64,000 nucleotides of DNA from assembly GCA_027924645.1 (NCBI GenBank), contig BSBN01000850.1, positions 1,488,001-1,552,000 on the forward strand, written 5' to 3'. Position numbers and translations under genes: made by a program. The notes beneath the pieces are model-generated. The model did no database searches. It was given only the letters and a program-made list of their open reading frames with translations, and had not been told where the DNA came from. Source of the stretch: Cunninghamia lanceolata. Taxonomy: Eukaryota > Streptophyta > Pinopsida > Cupressales > Cupressaceae. Below are positions 1 to 12,375 of this stretch, piece after piece. Position 1 is the stretch's first letter. Each line of letters opens with the position of its first letter.

Positions 1-2
1 AG

Positions 3-104
3 ATCCAGAATGAAATGAACAAAACATGGGTGAAGAAAGGTGAAATGAATGATTGTGATGGGTCTGCACCGGAATCCGGTGCTGTTAATTCCTCCAGGAA
101 TTGA
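3..104 (+). pseudogene. C-terminal end of gag-like ORF1 of element B
   Basis: Frame 3 reads to a TGA at 102-104 and matches the last 30 or so residues of the element A ORF1 (KTWVKK... then SAPESGAVNSSRN here, KIWVKK... then SAPDSGADISSGN in A). The knuckle region that precedes it in A is off the left edge. In both copies the ORF stops just after this short acidic/serine tail, at the place where an autonomous Copia polyprotein would run into protease. This shared stop argues that the family lost pol before A and B separated. Confidence 0.6.
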
Positions 105-533
105 AACAAGAGCTCTAGCTCAGGGGGAGCTACATTGAAAATCTAATTCCCCCTGCCAGTAAGTGGGTGCCTAAATATGGTACGATGAATGGAGATAAAG
201 AAGCCTATTACAAATTTGTTGAAGCAAATTCTAGAAGAAAAGAAGCTAATGCGATTGATTGCAGAGCAATTGAAGATTGACTGTATGCAGAAATAGTGTA
301 ACCGGATGTATTAGGGAAGAGCATTTATTACAATGAAGAATTAGGTTTTGTGGAGAATAAAAAGTCATTCCTTCAAACACTTGAATCACTTTGCATTTGA
401 AGAGAACAAGGAGAAGAGTGCCTGAGCTGAAATTTCAAAGATTTGAAGTGCAAAGAACGAATTCAACAGCTAACCAATTTCGTGAAGAAAAAAGGAATTT
501 CTCTGCGAATCTTTGAACCTAAAATCTTTTGAA
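105..533 (+). other. Spacer between ORF1 and ORF2 of element B
   Basis: About 430 bases without a usable ORF. The part next to ORF1 (GAGCTC...GGGGGAG...TTCCCCC...AAGTGGGTGCC) can be aligned by eye with 51522-51600 of element A, so the spacer is homologous and not random filler. No reverse transcriptase, integrase or protease motif is visible. It probably represents the scar of a lost pol plus a leader for ORF2. Confidence 0.5.
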
Positions 534-2577
534 ATGGCTACACCTCTAGTTGTGAATATCATTGAGTGACCTAGGCCAAAGTTTAAAAAGCACCCCTTCA
601 AATCCACTGAAGTCAATCCTATGGGAGCATTTTCGAGGTTCCATATGGAGTTTTGCACATAGATTACATTAGGGCTTACATTCACGCACCTCTAGAAGAG
701 CATGGAAGTTCAAGGTTTGGTGAACTATTCATGAATCACTTGACAGATGATGATTTAGAGCTCAAACCAGAGTACAAAGAACTGGAAGATAAGAAATTCA
801 TACAGGTTATTGAGTTTCCAACTTTCGCAGAGGACGAATGGGTCCAGTATGTCCTGAGCTGTATCCATGATGAGTTTTTATGGTTGAATTATCCATTTAA
901 AATCACAAAATATGCAATAAGAGTAGTTACAGGATTGAATTCCACCGGTATTCTGCCTCAGTTGAAGGCTGTGAAGAATCAAGAAGTCACAGAGGCAACT
1001 GGATCAAAATTTGATAAGAGAGCCATGACCATAAACGATATAGAGGATCATGGGGTTAGATTCGCATCAATGGTGATAGGATATAAGATATATTACTCTA
1101 GAAGAGAAAATTTAGTGTCCGGAACAACCATCTATACTGCATATCAGATGATGAAAGAAAATGTAGACTATGATCTCTATGAATTATTGTTGAACCAGCT
1201 TATGGAGAATCTAAGAAAGATAAAGAAAGATAAGAAGCACTCATTCAAATATCGTATGCTAATTATATGTCTTTTCTTTTATTTCTTGAGTGAGCTCCAT
1301 GGGAATAAAAATATATATTGGTCAAATGACAAACCGGCAGAAGTCCAAATTAGGAATCATTTGAGTTGTCTAGGTAATTATGAGGCAGAAAATTCAGCAC
1401 TTTGGGGATTCTTCAAAAAATTTCAGACTATGATGCAAGCTAGGGATACAATACCTAGGGCTATGGTTGAAAAATACAAGGACACCATTTGTTTTATGGT
1501 TACTATTGATCAGTGCAAAATAGATGCAGTGGAACCTAGAGTAGTGTGGATCATGCCCATGGGGTATGAAGTGGATGTACAGGTATTGGAACTGTATGTA
1601 CAACATCTGTTGAGCCAGCCTAGGGATCCAGCTGAGGAGAGATTTGGAACCTATGAAGAGATTTCACTTAAATTACATCTTGAATTCAAGGCTCCTAAAA
1701 TCAAAATAACTGTGAGGAAATAAGTTGAGTGGTTGGCTAAGAATTTAGGCCTTACCAAGGAAGTTGTGAGACAATTCAGGGAAAGGATAGAGAAAACTGA
1801 GAAGGAGAAGCAGGACAGGGAACAAAAAGGTATTCTAGCAGAAACCCCTTCTAAGTGAAGGACTACTAGGAGTTCTAGTTCAACCTTCGATGCATCACCA
1901 TCTCCTGTTGTAGAAAATCCTACCAAAAAAAAAGACAAAAGTAAAGAGCAAAAGAACATATGTCAGGGTGGAGAAAGAGGATGAAGAAGAAACTGACTCA
2001 GATGATGAGGTCAAAGAGTTGAAGGCCTCAGGCACTAAAGCTACTAAAGTGTCTAAGGAGAAGCCCTCCAAAAGCAAAAAGACAAATAAAAGGCATAAAT
2101 TAGAGGCTTATATTGAGAAGCCCACTCTTTCTGTGGATGACATCATTAAGTCAGTGACTATAGATGGAAACTTGAAGCCAATGACTGAATTTTATGATCA
2201 TTATAGTGATGCTGATAAGAGAGTTTTAGAGGAAGAAGCAGTCAAATGCTTGAATATCTATAGTAAGACTCTATTCGAAATAACCTCTAAAATTTGAAAA
2301 GCCTTGCAAAAATTCTAGAAATAAGAAAAGAGAATGCAAAAGCTAAAGATTTTGAACTCCGGGAGCATGTGCTAATAAAGTTGTGTCCTCAAATTAATCC
2401 GGATCAAAAGAACCCGATATTCAAAGAAGTGAAAGAGGACTTCAGGAGTAAGATCACAATGAATATGCTCATGCTGAGGGAGATTGATAAGATAGTTGAA
2501 GATACTCAAGAGATTCTTCTGAATGCATTGAAAATGCATAATCTTCCCACTATTAAAGAAGAAACTAATGATGAAAT
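534..2577 (+). pseudogene. ORF2 of element B, N-terminal two thirds, broken
   Basis: Homologous to residues 1 to about 680 of the intact 1027-aa ORF2 of element A. The ATG at 534 matches the A start (MATP...). Damage: TGA near 567, a frameshift near 640, TAA at 1721-1723 (a GAA codon in A), TGA near 1857, a shift in the A-run near 1927-1935, and TGA at 2295-2297. The best preserved stretch is 653-1723, including a segment like FLWLNYPFKITKYAIRVVTG that resembles the N-terminal block seen in A. The reading stops at the GAAAT (2573-2577) that is duplicated at 8189-8193, so the gene was split by insertion N and continues at 8189. Function unknown. Confidence 0.75.
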
Positions 2578-2882
2578 TGTAGTGCCCCTCAACTTATCGT
2601 CTTTTGGACTGATGTTTGCTTAGTAGTACTGGACATTTTGACAGTATTTAGGTCGTTGATGATGGATTTCTAGTTATTTTGCTATTTCAGTATGAACCTA
2701 ATTATTATGATAACAGATGATGATGTTGGATTATGTCATTATGCTTTACAATTTGATAAACGAACTGATGTTTTAAATGCTTTGATGTTATTCATGATAT
2801 GGGATTGGAAGTTAGTTGATCATTTTATGTTGTAGATTAGTAATCTGATATCTTGTTCAATTTAGTTGATTATTATTTATAA

Positions 2883-2949
2883 ACGTGAATGGAACAGTGT
2901 TGTATTACTCGTTCTCGAGTACCCTACCTCACTGCGATTTCCATTCACG
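2883..2949. repeat. Short inverted repeat (hairpin) inside insertion N
   Basis: CGTGAATGGAA at 2883-2893 is the exact reverse complement of TTCCATTCACG at 2939-2949, with about 45 bases between the arms. Potential cruciform or RNA hairpin; role unknown. Confidence 0.5.
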
Positions 2950-5900
2950 ATAGGACTGCATGTGATGTATATGTATATCTTGTTACGGTTAACTGTGCGT
3001 TGCTGCAGGATGCAGGTACTAGGCATCGACTCCACCTGATTACAGGTCTGAGCGTGCCTTCGCCAATGGATTAGTTGGTTGGAGTTAACATGAGGTCCCT
3101 AGTCAGTGTTCCTTCATCGTCAGTTTACCCTTGTGGTTAATGGTTGTCATTCGCCCATGTCTCACTGTCAGGTAATATTGTATTTTGGAGTCAAACCAAG
3201 TTCAAAGGTGTTTAAGTATGTGCGGTAATGTTGTGCTTTAATTAGAATTATTCTACGGAAGAGTTTAGTGTTGTTAAATAGGCATATTGTCGTTAGTTGT
3301 CGATTTTAGTTATAAATAAATTATTATTTTAATAGAGGTGTTGTTGATAAATAAGTTGTAAGAAGTTTGTATTATTCGATATAATATTATTTATAATAAA
3401 TATTTAAATAAATAAATAGTTATAGCCACGCTTGTAAATTGTGTTTCACAACTGGATTAATAAAATAAATTATAGGATAGTACAAAATTATAGATAGTTG
3501 AAGTAGTACTATTCTATTAATGATAATATTTTGGGGTCGGTTATAAAGAAAATAATAATAAAATAAAATATCTAATAATTGGGAATCATTATATTAAATT
3601 AAAAAAATACATATTCTTTAAAAAGGAGTTACACGGAATCACGTGTGAAGCCCTAGGAGAGGAGAGAGGGACTGAGTTATAAAGGAGTTGTCAGTGTATC
3701 AAGGAGGACATCACAGGGGTAAGGAAAGAAGCAGCTTGGAACTGCAACAATTGGAGCGGGTTCGTCGCGGTGATTGCGAAATCAGGTTCCGTCGAATGCC
3801 TTATCTCTGAACTTCCTTTCAATCTGCAAATGTGTTTATAGTTTGTTTGATTCCGCATAGTTCGGCAGTCTGTCCTTTCTGTGTGTGATCGGCATCCTCT
3901 CTTAGGGTTTAAATACATCGTTTCTGCTCAAGGATTCCGTAAGTCAAATGTTTTCCTTCCACTGGTTGCCGAATTATTCTGCATGCATTCTCAGACCGGC
4001 GTGATCTTGGTAGGGTTTGTAGGACACCTCGATAGAATTACCGTGAATCGCGGTTGGTTCCAGCTAGTCGTCCCTGTAAGATCTGATCAAGGTTATTAGT
4101 GTTTTCTCTCTGTGTTAGCTGGAAACTGTCTGGGAAACCCGCTGTATGTCTCTTGTATCCAATGATCTGCATAGGCTGCGTGCCTGCTCCCACATCTGCA
4201 ACTGGAAATCCTTTTGGCTTAGAAACCTGTATAGCGATTGTTACTGGAGATTGACTGCTGAGCATACAAGAAACTAAAACTGTAGGGCTCAACGAGCACG
4301 ATGCATTGAAATTTTCCTTCCAGCGTAAATGAAGGAAATGGAGGCAACTGGGGTTCGGCCAAATTTGTCATTTCTGGATTGCGTTTTGGGAAACCTGGGC
4401 TGTTGGTTTCATTTCTGTAGGATGGATGGTCTTGCGAGGGTTGACGGGAAATTTTTAATTGGCAGATTTGCCATAGAAGAAGGGAATTCAACTTCAGTAT
4501 CTCAGTAGTCTCAGATTTAAGCAAACAAGGGTTTCTTTAGAATCTTATTGCGTGGTAAGGGGATCTATACCATTTTGTCTTTACAATATATGATTTTGTA
4601 AATAGAATGAAGCGTCTAGGTTGTGACGGTAAATGCTAGTTATTAGGGATGAATGTCGTCTTTGGCTCAGATATGGTTCTCCATAATACGTCATCCCTAC
4701 TTTAGAGATTGGTTACTTGCGAATTCTGGCTATCGAGAGGAACAAAAAAATCTTTCTCTTGTTCTTATAGCTGAGCGGCCAGGTTGTGTTGTCTTTGGGG
4801 TTAAACCCACGGGTTCTTTTTCTCCATTGTCTAGCGCATTCCTTAGCTGGAGTTTCTTCTTGTTTTGATACCTTTCTGCACACGCTTCAGTGTCATCTTG
4901 TCATGGATCTCCATGAAAGTATAAGAGGAGTCTCTCAAGGACAATGCGTTCCAACAGCCAGCTCGATCTTATACACCTGGTGCAAATCGAAACTTACAGA
5001 AATGCCTAGACTTGCGTGAATTTCCAAGCGTGTAAAGTGCAGATTCTTTCTAGAGAGGTTGAATGCATATTTTTGACAGGCTGTTCGTTGCTGATTAACC
5101 CTAGTTTAGCGATCTGGCCGGCACTTTATTCGTTATGCCTTGTAGCGTTTGATAAGGTTTAGCAGTGGGTCGTTAATGTTGGAGACGCTGCATATTGTTA
5201 AGTCAGGGCGCGATGGGAGGTGATGAGTCGAGTAGCTCGCTGCCGTTTTGTCTCACCATTCGCTCTCAATTGAAGTTCTGCTTGTTTAAAAGAAAACTGG
5301 TGAGCCAACTTGTCTGAGATTCTATGTATTTTAGTTGCGATTGATATTGGCTATTAGTGGATCGGGATATCAGGTAACGCTGCAAGGTTGAGATGCTCGC
5401 TGCCGTGGCCTTATTGTTATTCGCTCTTGTTGAAGTCACAGAAGTCTTTTCAACATGACCATTTTATGGCCACCGTCAGTCATTGTCAGTTTTGGGACGA
5501 TGATTCTTTGTACACCAGCCATCTTATAGCTTGGGATACTGCGATTTCACTGGCTTTCAAACACGCTGAGCAAACATCATTAACCCTAGAAGACGATGGA
5601 GGCTGTAGCATTCAATATCGAAGTTGATTAGGGTATTCGTCATACATCAATCTCTGACCGCACTCATAGCTTATATAGCAGTAATAATGTCTTAAGAGTT
5701 TATGCTTACTGCAGTTGCTAGAGGTGAAAATCTAAACTTAGTCAGGTTTAATCTGTAGACTGCCGTTGTCTTAGCTGGTGCACGTCTGAAAAAGTTTGGG
5801 GTGACCTCAAGATAGCCAGTGAAGGCAAGATGGTCAATAACCAACTGTTGGTATAATGTAGTAATAGTTCCAAGTGTAATTTGAGCAGCTGTCTGTTTCT

Positions 5901-7387
5901 AATAGCTACTGTCTCGTTTTGGCTAATCCTCAACATCTGAATATCTCAGAAATCTGATAACAGATTCGGCAGCAGCAGTGTGATAGAAAAATTATCGACA
6001 TAGCTCTTCTTACAGGCAGAAAGCCATTCTAGTATACTAACGAATGGAGTTCGCTTACTGAGTTGAAATGAGATTGCTGTGTGGGCAAAACCATGGTCTT
6101 CTTTTATCACATCATAAACACTCTCCAGTTCTTTCCGATTTACGTGGATACCGTAAACGCAGTAAAATTTGCAAGTTTAGAGAACATAGCCGGAAGTCGT
6201 CAGACCGGATGCATATCATTCACGTCAGTGATTAAACAGTTAGTAGCAATTTTACACCTCAGTAGTAAAATATCCCAAGCTGTTCGCATAGGGCGCATTT
6301 ACGATCATTCTCTTGAGAAATTAAATCACTATGGATAAGATCAGTATCGGAGATAACTTCAAATCATCATAAAAGAATTCTTTTGGATTTCGTGTTTGAA
6401 TTTCGCCTCGTGTGATTGCCGTTCAGCCATGAGACATCTCTCTTAGCGTTATTATCCTTAATAGAATAAACTAATCAGATAAGATTGAAGGATAGTATAT
6501 AAGATCGTATCTAGAATTAAGTGGTTCTTACATCAATTATTGTAATGATTTAGTTAATCAATTTACCGATCTTTTGAAGCAAAATAAGGATTTGTTAGAA
6601 ATTTAGTTGCAAGTGTTATGATATAATGTTGATTTTATTTCAGAAGTTGTTTGCATTAAAACTGAGAATGAATTGTAGTATTTCATCTCTTGAATTTTGA
6701 ATTGAATTGTTTGAGTGTTGTAATGAGTCGTATTGAGGTTGTTCAAACTTGTATTCCAGAGGCTTAGTTGTCGTTGTTATGTATTCGCAACTTGTGTATT
6801 GTTGTTTTTTGTAATTACGACATAATAGCGTATGTGTATCAAACAAAGTATGAAGTATAATGAGGTTCTGTCAAGGTTGAATGTTGTGTCATGTAAAGTA
6901 ATAATTCTCAGGATGGAATATCAAACCACTTGTGATCTTATTGTGCCGTTTTGTCATATGGAGAGACCTGAAATCTGTTAAAGGATAAAGTTATGTAATG
7001 TTAAAAGTATTGGATAACAATTGATGTTATGATTCTATTTTGATGCAAGAAGGTTTATGCCTTGCAGTGTTCATTTACGTGTATTGTTATAAGTCTTGCA
7101 TGATGTTTTAAGGTTTACTAGGTGTTAGGAAGGAGAGTGGCTTTCAACGTGGGGCCGGCGCTCAAAGTGGCAGTCAGGATAACCCGTTGGAAGTAGATTA
7201 ATCAAGTGATAACCTAAAAATTAACTAGGGGGTTAAGGGTAGATCTCACATTAATAAGATTAATGGATTCCTCTCCCATGGCCTGTAGTGCTTGTTTAGA
7301 CTAAGGATGGGTAGAGAAGGCCTGGTCGGCATGATTGACTTCCTTGTCCTCATGAAAGGAAGGTCGATTCCGCATGTGTCACCCTAT

Positions 7388-7465
7388 GGGGCCGGCGCCT
7401 AGTGAGAGGCTGTCAGGATAACCATAGATGGGGGCCGGCGCCTAGTGAGAGGCTGTCAGGATAAC
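7388..7465. repeat. 43-bp GC-rich tandem duplication in insertion N
   Basis: Two nearly identical units start at 7388 and 7431. Each begins GGGGCCGGCGCC and runs through GAGAGGCTGTCAGGATAACC. A third, diverged copy starts at 7151. The GGCCGGCGCC core is far more GC- and CpG-rich than its surroundings and is itself palindromic. This may be a regulatory sub-repeat of an LTR. Confidence 0.75.
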
Positions 7466-8188
7466 CCATGTTAGGACCATGCGATGACACTCTCCCTACT
7501 ACAACCTAGCATCCCTTGTTCGGTCTCTCCTTGTTTGTTTTGTGTCGCCTCTGGAAGTGAAAGTGGAAGTTAAGTTAAGTTATGTTGTGTTGTATTGGCG
7601 TTTGGTCGTCCTTTGTTCTTGTTTGTCTTTCGTCTACCTAACTGTCAGTGTTGGGACCTCATGTTAACTCCTAGCTCGGGGGGTGGACCTTAGGGTTCCA
7701 CATGGTCGGGTGGAAGAGCTATTTTATCCATTGGTTCTCTTGTCAGGATCTTATGCAGAAAAGGATTTGTTTCAGTTGTACTTGTTTCAATGATGATGAT
7801 GTAAGTGTACAACCTTGTACCAGATTTATGTAACAGAATATTCTTTATGTATGTGACTTTAGGCGTAGACTAAAAGTGGCATTGTAATGATGTCTTGATG
7901 TACTTATATGAAAGCATTTTAGTTATGTATCTTATCATGCTGATTCCGTTATCTGATGTTTGCAATGAATGTGAATGAGTTATTTATTTGAAAAGGAATT
8001 TGGATCAATTACTGATGTATGTTAATTTATGTTAGTTGATTGGTTAAGTGATGCAGCCTTGGTCCCTTAGAGAATATGTTGTAATTAGTTGTGTTAACTT
8101 ACTTTATCAGTTTTTTTTAAAAAAAAAAATTTCCTGTTTCATATTGCATACATGTGTATTCTTTAAGGCGTTCAAGGCGGGCGTTACA

Positions 8189-9441
8189 GAAATTGACTCC
8201 TCCATTCCAAATGTTGAGGAGTTGAAAGAAACTAAACAACAAGCTGACATCTCTACTCCAAAAGATGAAATGCTAAATAAAGGAGATAAAGAGATGGTGG
8301 AGGAAGTTAATTTTGATGGTGCGGAGGACACTCAAATTCCTCTGGATCAATCTATTGGAGAATATATAGAGATGGATATAGAAGTAGATGCTCCTAGTGA
8401 AGATGACTCTGTGAAGAATAAAGAGAAAGAAGCAAAAGCGGTTAAGGACAAGGATGAACAAGAAGGAGAAACAATAGAGAATATTGAAGAGCAAAAGCAA
8501 GATGACAGTCCTGGCAAGGATCTGAAAGATGGAGCTGCATTTTTGGCAAGAGACATTGTAGATGTAGTGAAGAAATTACTTGAGAAAGACAATCTTGAGT
8601 TTGATGAACCAGAGCTGATTCAAGGACCTATCAATTTTGACACCCTTTCTCCTCTACAAAAGATGAAGTTAGCATCTATGGATCAAGCAAAAGCAAGAGA
8701 GGAGATTCTGAAAACTCACATTGAGGACAGTGAGTTGCTTGGTCTTGCCTCCAGAATTTTGGAAAAGATTATGCCAACCTTTCAAAAGGATTCATCCAAC
8801 TCTCCTTCTCGATAGTTGAAGAATCTAATAAACTCTATAAGTACTCATTTTGAAACCTTAGAGAAGTCAGCAGAAGTTAAAGTCAGAAATGAATTCAATA
8901 AGAAGAGGTTTGCTGAAATAAAGAAAATAATTAGTTATGATAGATCAGGGCTTGATACTAATGTAAAGATTATCCAAAATGCCCTCTTTGAAGGTGCAGA
9001 GATTTACAAGTTTTGTCTAATCAGTCTAAATTTGTTGAAGATATTGAAAAGAGGATTGAGGACTTAGAGCTCAAATTGTCTAACCTTTCTCAGTCATATA
9101 GTCCTTTAACTGAGTTTGTAACTACCAAAGAATACCAAGTAGTGAGTTTGTGGAATGAATTGAGTGATTTGGAGAAGGAAAAGGTCAAAGTTTTGGGTAG
9201 ATTGGATGAGCTCTAGGGACTAATTTCCCCTAAGTTGGAGACTATGTATGGTATATTGGTAGAATCCCAAGTTGTTGCTGCTACTAGTGATCCTACTGAC
9301 CTTCAAAAGGTAGAATCACAAGCATTTCTATTCAGTGGGCATATATCTATTTTGGGCAACATTAAGAAGAACTGGGACAATGAATTGACATGGTTGAAAA
9401 ACATTTTTGGTGATATCTTTTTGCTAATGAACAAGGCTTAA
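8189..9441 (+). pseudogene. ORF2 of element B, C-terminal third, broken
   Basis: Continuation of the gene interrupted at 2577. It aligns with about residues 680-1027 of A ORF2: acidic linker, then a block like FDEPELIQGPINFDTLSPLQ, then a helical Lys/Glu-rich tail. Breaks: TAG at 8813-8815, a frameshift near 9010-9060, TAG near 9213-9216. The end (TAA at 9439-9441) agrees with the end of the A protein. The apparent start of a longer frame at 8048 lies inside insertion N and is artefactual. The C-terminal part is predicted, by heptad-like leucine spacing, to be coiled coil. Confidence 0.75.
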
Positions 9442-9681
9442 GGACTATATGTTCATATTCGGAAGTATGTAGAGTTTTGACTCATGTACATAAAATTTTT
9501 GCATGAATTTTGATGTGCAGATTACAACCTTTGCCATTGATGTCAAAGGGGGAGAGGAAAAGTAGTGAAAAATGAAGAATTCATCTAAGGGGGAGCATTG
9601 GAAATCACATAGTAAGGGAAGGCTGTTCTAATACTTAGTCATTTTTCACTAAGTGTTGCCATCAATGCCAAAGGGGGAGAT
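9442..9681 (+). promoter_or_regulatory. 3' non-coding block of element B with polypurine tracts and stem-loops
   Basis: Contains three AAGGGGGAG-type tracts (near 9545, 9588 and 9669-9680). The last, AAAGGGGGAGA, directly precedes the LTR and should be the polypurine primer for plus-strand DNA synthesis. Upstream are TACTTAGT (9632-9639) and ACTAAGTG (9648-9655), able to pair, and TGTTGCCATCAATG (9654-9667), whose complement CATTGATGGCAAC lies inside the LTR (9720-9732). The same layout exists in element A. Confidence 0.7.
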
Positions 9682-10784
9682 TGTTGGCAAGAGACACTAC
9701 TAGGCATGTCAAGTGTTGTCATTGATGGCAACTGAATCTATCTTACTCATCTGTATTGCATCATTTGATCATACCAGAAGTCAGAGTGTAGATTTATCTA
9801 AGTTTGGATAGACAGAAACATAGCATTTGACAGGGTTCAACATCTTAGTCCGCATTTCTCCACAGGTAATCATATTGTGTTACAGATATGAGGGAGTGTT
9901 AAGGGATGTCAAGGCTACCTAAATCCAAGATTTTAGCCTCCAGTGATGAAGGGATTGAAATTTACAAGCATCTGAGTATTGAGTTCTGGTTAAACAGTTT
10001 AGTCCAGTGAAGAATAGGTCGACTTGGTGTTTGATCCTTGTGCGGATGAAGAGAAGTGGTTGGTTGAGTAATTTATGAGATCCAGTGGTATTGATCGACA
10101 TGTGAGGTGACTTGGATACATAAGTTTTGGTCCACATTGATGTGTGTATGGATTCAGCTGACAGAATAGTGTTCTTAAAAAGTCTTTATGTGTTTCTTAA
10201 GGCCGACTGCAGGTGATGTAATTTCATGTAGCGGATATATATGATCGATGGATTCGAGCATTTGGTGATATGTGTGTGTGAATATGAAGGGATAAGTGCT
10301 AAGTATAGCAATATCAAGTGATAAGTAAGGAGATCTAAGCTCCAAATCATGGAAGAACAGTAAAGCAGGGTAGAGAAAGATGAAGTGTGCAAAGTTAGTG
10401 TACTAAGCTTAACTGGAACTATTATTTTACATGGTTAGATGCTATTCTTTAGTTCAAACATTTCAGTGAACTCCTTGTAATCAAACTTGTAGGCAGTGAG
10501 CCTCTTTTAAGCAATGAGCTCTGGGCAGTGCACTCGAAGGTATGTGCCTTCCCCATTTGTAATACTTTGAATAGAGTATAAATTCTTGTGGGTTAACCCC
10601 CACCATGGTTTTTCCCTTAACTAGGTTTCTACGTAAAAATCCTAGTGCTCATGTGTTATGATTTTGTTGTTTATGTTCATGCTTCTTGCTTGTGGATGTA
10701 TGTGGTAAACTATTAAAAGAACATAATATTAAGTTTTGTAGAACACTGATTCACCCCCCCTCTCAGCATTCCTTAATTTCAACA
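9682..10784 (+). repeat. 3' LTR of element B
   Basis: Starts TGTTGGCAAGAGACACTA right after the PPT and ends ...TTTCAACA at 10784, about 1.1 kb, the same size as the LTRs of A. Shared landmarks with A, in order: the CATTGATGGCAAC motif, an ATATATAT element near 10235 (TATA-like), 'gcagtg' sub-repeats near 10490-10535, the CCCTTAAC...GTTTC motif near 10615, and a C-run before the end. Sequence has diverged strongly from the A LTRs, so B is an older copy or a different subfamily. Confidence 0.8.
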
Positions 10785-12375
10785 ATAATATGATATAAAT
10801 TATAGTTGATAATAATCAATCGAAAGTGTTAGTAAATATACAATTTGTGAAAGAAATTTGAAGAGTGGATTTGAATTTTTATGGTTAGAGTTTAATATAT
10901 TCTTAAAATAAATTTTGCGTAGTGAATAGTTCATTTCATTATAATATGGTAGAGAAATTATAGTTGATCTAATAACCACACTCAAAAGTATTAGTAAGTA
11001 TTGATGGTTATAATTACTCTATTATAATGAAATAATAACTTTTCTATTAAACAAAAGTTAAATATTAGACTTTATTTATGGTTGTCAAATTACTTAAATT
11101 TATATTGTGTCACATCTCCTTTTTATTTAGATTAAATAGCTTACTTTAAATACTTCAATTTTTGGATATGTTGGTTTAAAAACTATTAAGTTAAATATTA
11201 TTATGTACACTAAAAGATATTATGATGAACATATTATTGATTTTATTTTATGGGTACTAACATGGACTAATATTTTAATGTTGTTTCCACGAGTGTGATA
11301 GACAAGTCGACACAACCTCAAGAAGGAGGGCATCATCAGAGAGAGGGAGCCTAGCACTTTGAAAGCAAATGACCATGATGGAATGCACACACTATCACTT
11401 GGAAATAAATAATATCTATTTATTCTTTGTTTATTTGTGTGTATATGTGTCATAAATCCTTGTGTTTTCGTAGGAAGAACATTTTATTTATATTTTAGTC
11501 AGAAAAATGAATAGTCTATGATAATACTATTATAGGAGAAATTATTTTCTTTTTAGAGATGCATAACCATTTTCTACTTTAATTTTTAGAAGAGGAATAA
11601 TGTATTAATTGATTTTCAATTTGTGAAGTAGTGGGAGGGGTTAAAGTTAGAAAAATAAATGGTAGTATAGACAAAATATTATATTTTTTATTATTTTCCT
11701 AAGTTGGGATTTGAGGGTTTTTCACAATATATAATTGGGGGTAAATATAGAAGTGCATGTCTGGAAAAGTGGGGGTTTTAGAAAATAGAATTGTGAAGTA
11801 GGGTTGAAGAAATTACAGATTGGGAGCTTCTAATAATTCTTTGTCAAATTCTCTATCTTCGTGTAATTTTATCATAGGTGTGTTTTACTGGATATAGTTT
11901 CTTGAAATCATTTCATGAAATTTTTGTGCTTATGAGGATATTAAATAATGGATGATCATGCTACATGTCTACAAGTTTGGTTTTAAATCGCTTCCTAGAA
12001 TTGCATGTTCTTCAATGAATATTGAGTTTTCATTTGATTTAGATTGAATTGCATAACCACAGAAATTTCCCCAAATTGCCTTAGATTGTTCTTAGAATCA
12101 TTTGGAAAATTTATTGATTTAGTGCCTATCTTTTATTCACCTATCTCACTCCTCAATCTTGCAATTAAATCTCTAATTGATCATTTGCATGTTGTTGCAC
12201 AAGTATTCATTCTTTAGGCATTATATGTGTTTGAAAACTGTAACAGAAATGGTGTTAATCTATCCCGCTTAGAAGACCAAAAATGTTTACCCTTGTATTA
12301 GTAGAGGCATTGACCTAATATTCTTAAATGATATCATTTGCATTCCTTAAAAACTCCCTATACACTTGTAGAAGG
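10785..12375. other. AT-rich spacer, no feature recognised
   Basis: No coding region or LTR pair seen. The right end (about 12240-12375) is degenerate tandem sequence with 'ttccttaaa' and 'gtagaggcattgacc' motifs that continue beyond element C at 20266, i.e. C is inserted in it. Confidence 0.4.

Larger units (their letters stand above)
2578..8188. mobile_element. Insertion N: 5.6-kb non-coding TG...CA element, candidate giant solo LTR
   Basis: Ends are TGTAGTGCCC (2578-2587) and GGGCGTTACA (8179-8188), an imperfect inverted pair typical of LTR termini. It is flanked by GAAAT at 2573-2577 and 8189-8193, and removing it restores colinearity of the B ORF2 with that of A. No retroviral-type coding domain, PBS or PPT was found inside, and I could not find a direct terminal repeat within it. 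A TATA-like TTATAAAG lies near 3677. A large solo LTR (LARD-like family) explains this best; a non-autonomous element with very diverged LTRs is the alternative. Confidence 0.65.
1..10784 (+). mobile_element. Element B: decayed Copia-like non-autonomous retrotransposon, 5' end outside window
   Basis: The same order as in element A (49184-56581) is seen here: end of a zinc-knuckle gag, a short spacer, a large extra ORF, a polypurine-rich block, then an LTR starting TGTTGGCAAG and ending CAACA. The 5' LTR, PBS and most of gag lie left of the window. The ORFs carry several stops and frameshifts, and a 5.6-kb insertion (2578-8188) splits the large ORF. B is clearly older than A. Superfamily assignment to Copia rests on the LTR termini, the GGTTTTTCCCTTAAC-type motif near the LTR end, and the PBS of the sister copy; no pol remains to test it. 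Confidence 0.8.

Noticed and set aside
2889..5627. Several 60-100 codon open frames on both strands inside insertion N
   Set aside because: No domain, no consistent frame, no neighbour support; expected by chance in this less AT-rich stretch.
8048..8188. Upstream extension of the open frame that continues into B ORF2
   Set aside because: It lies inside insertion N (ends at GGGCGTTACA), so it is not part of the original protein.
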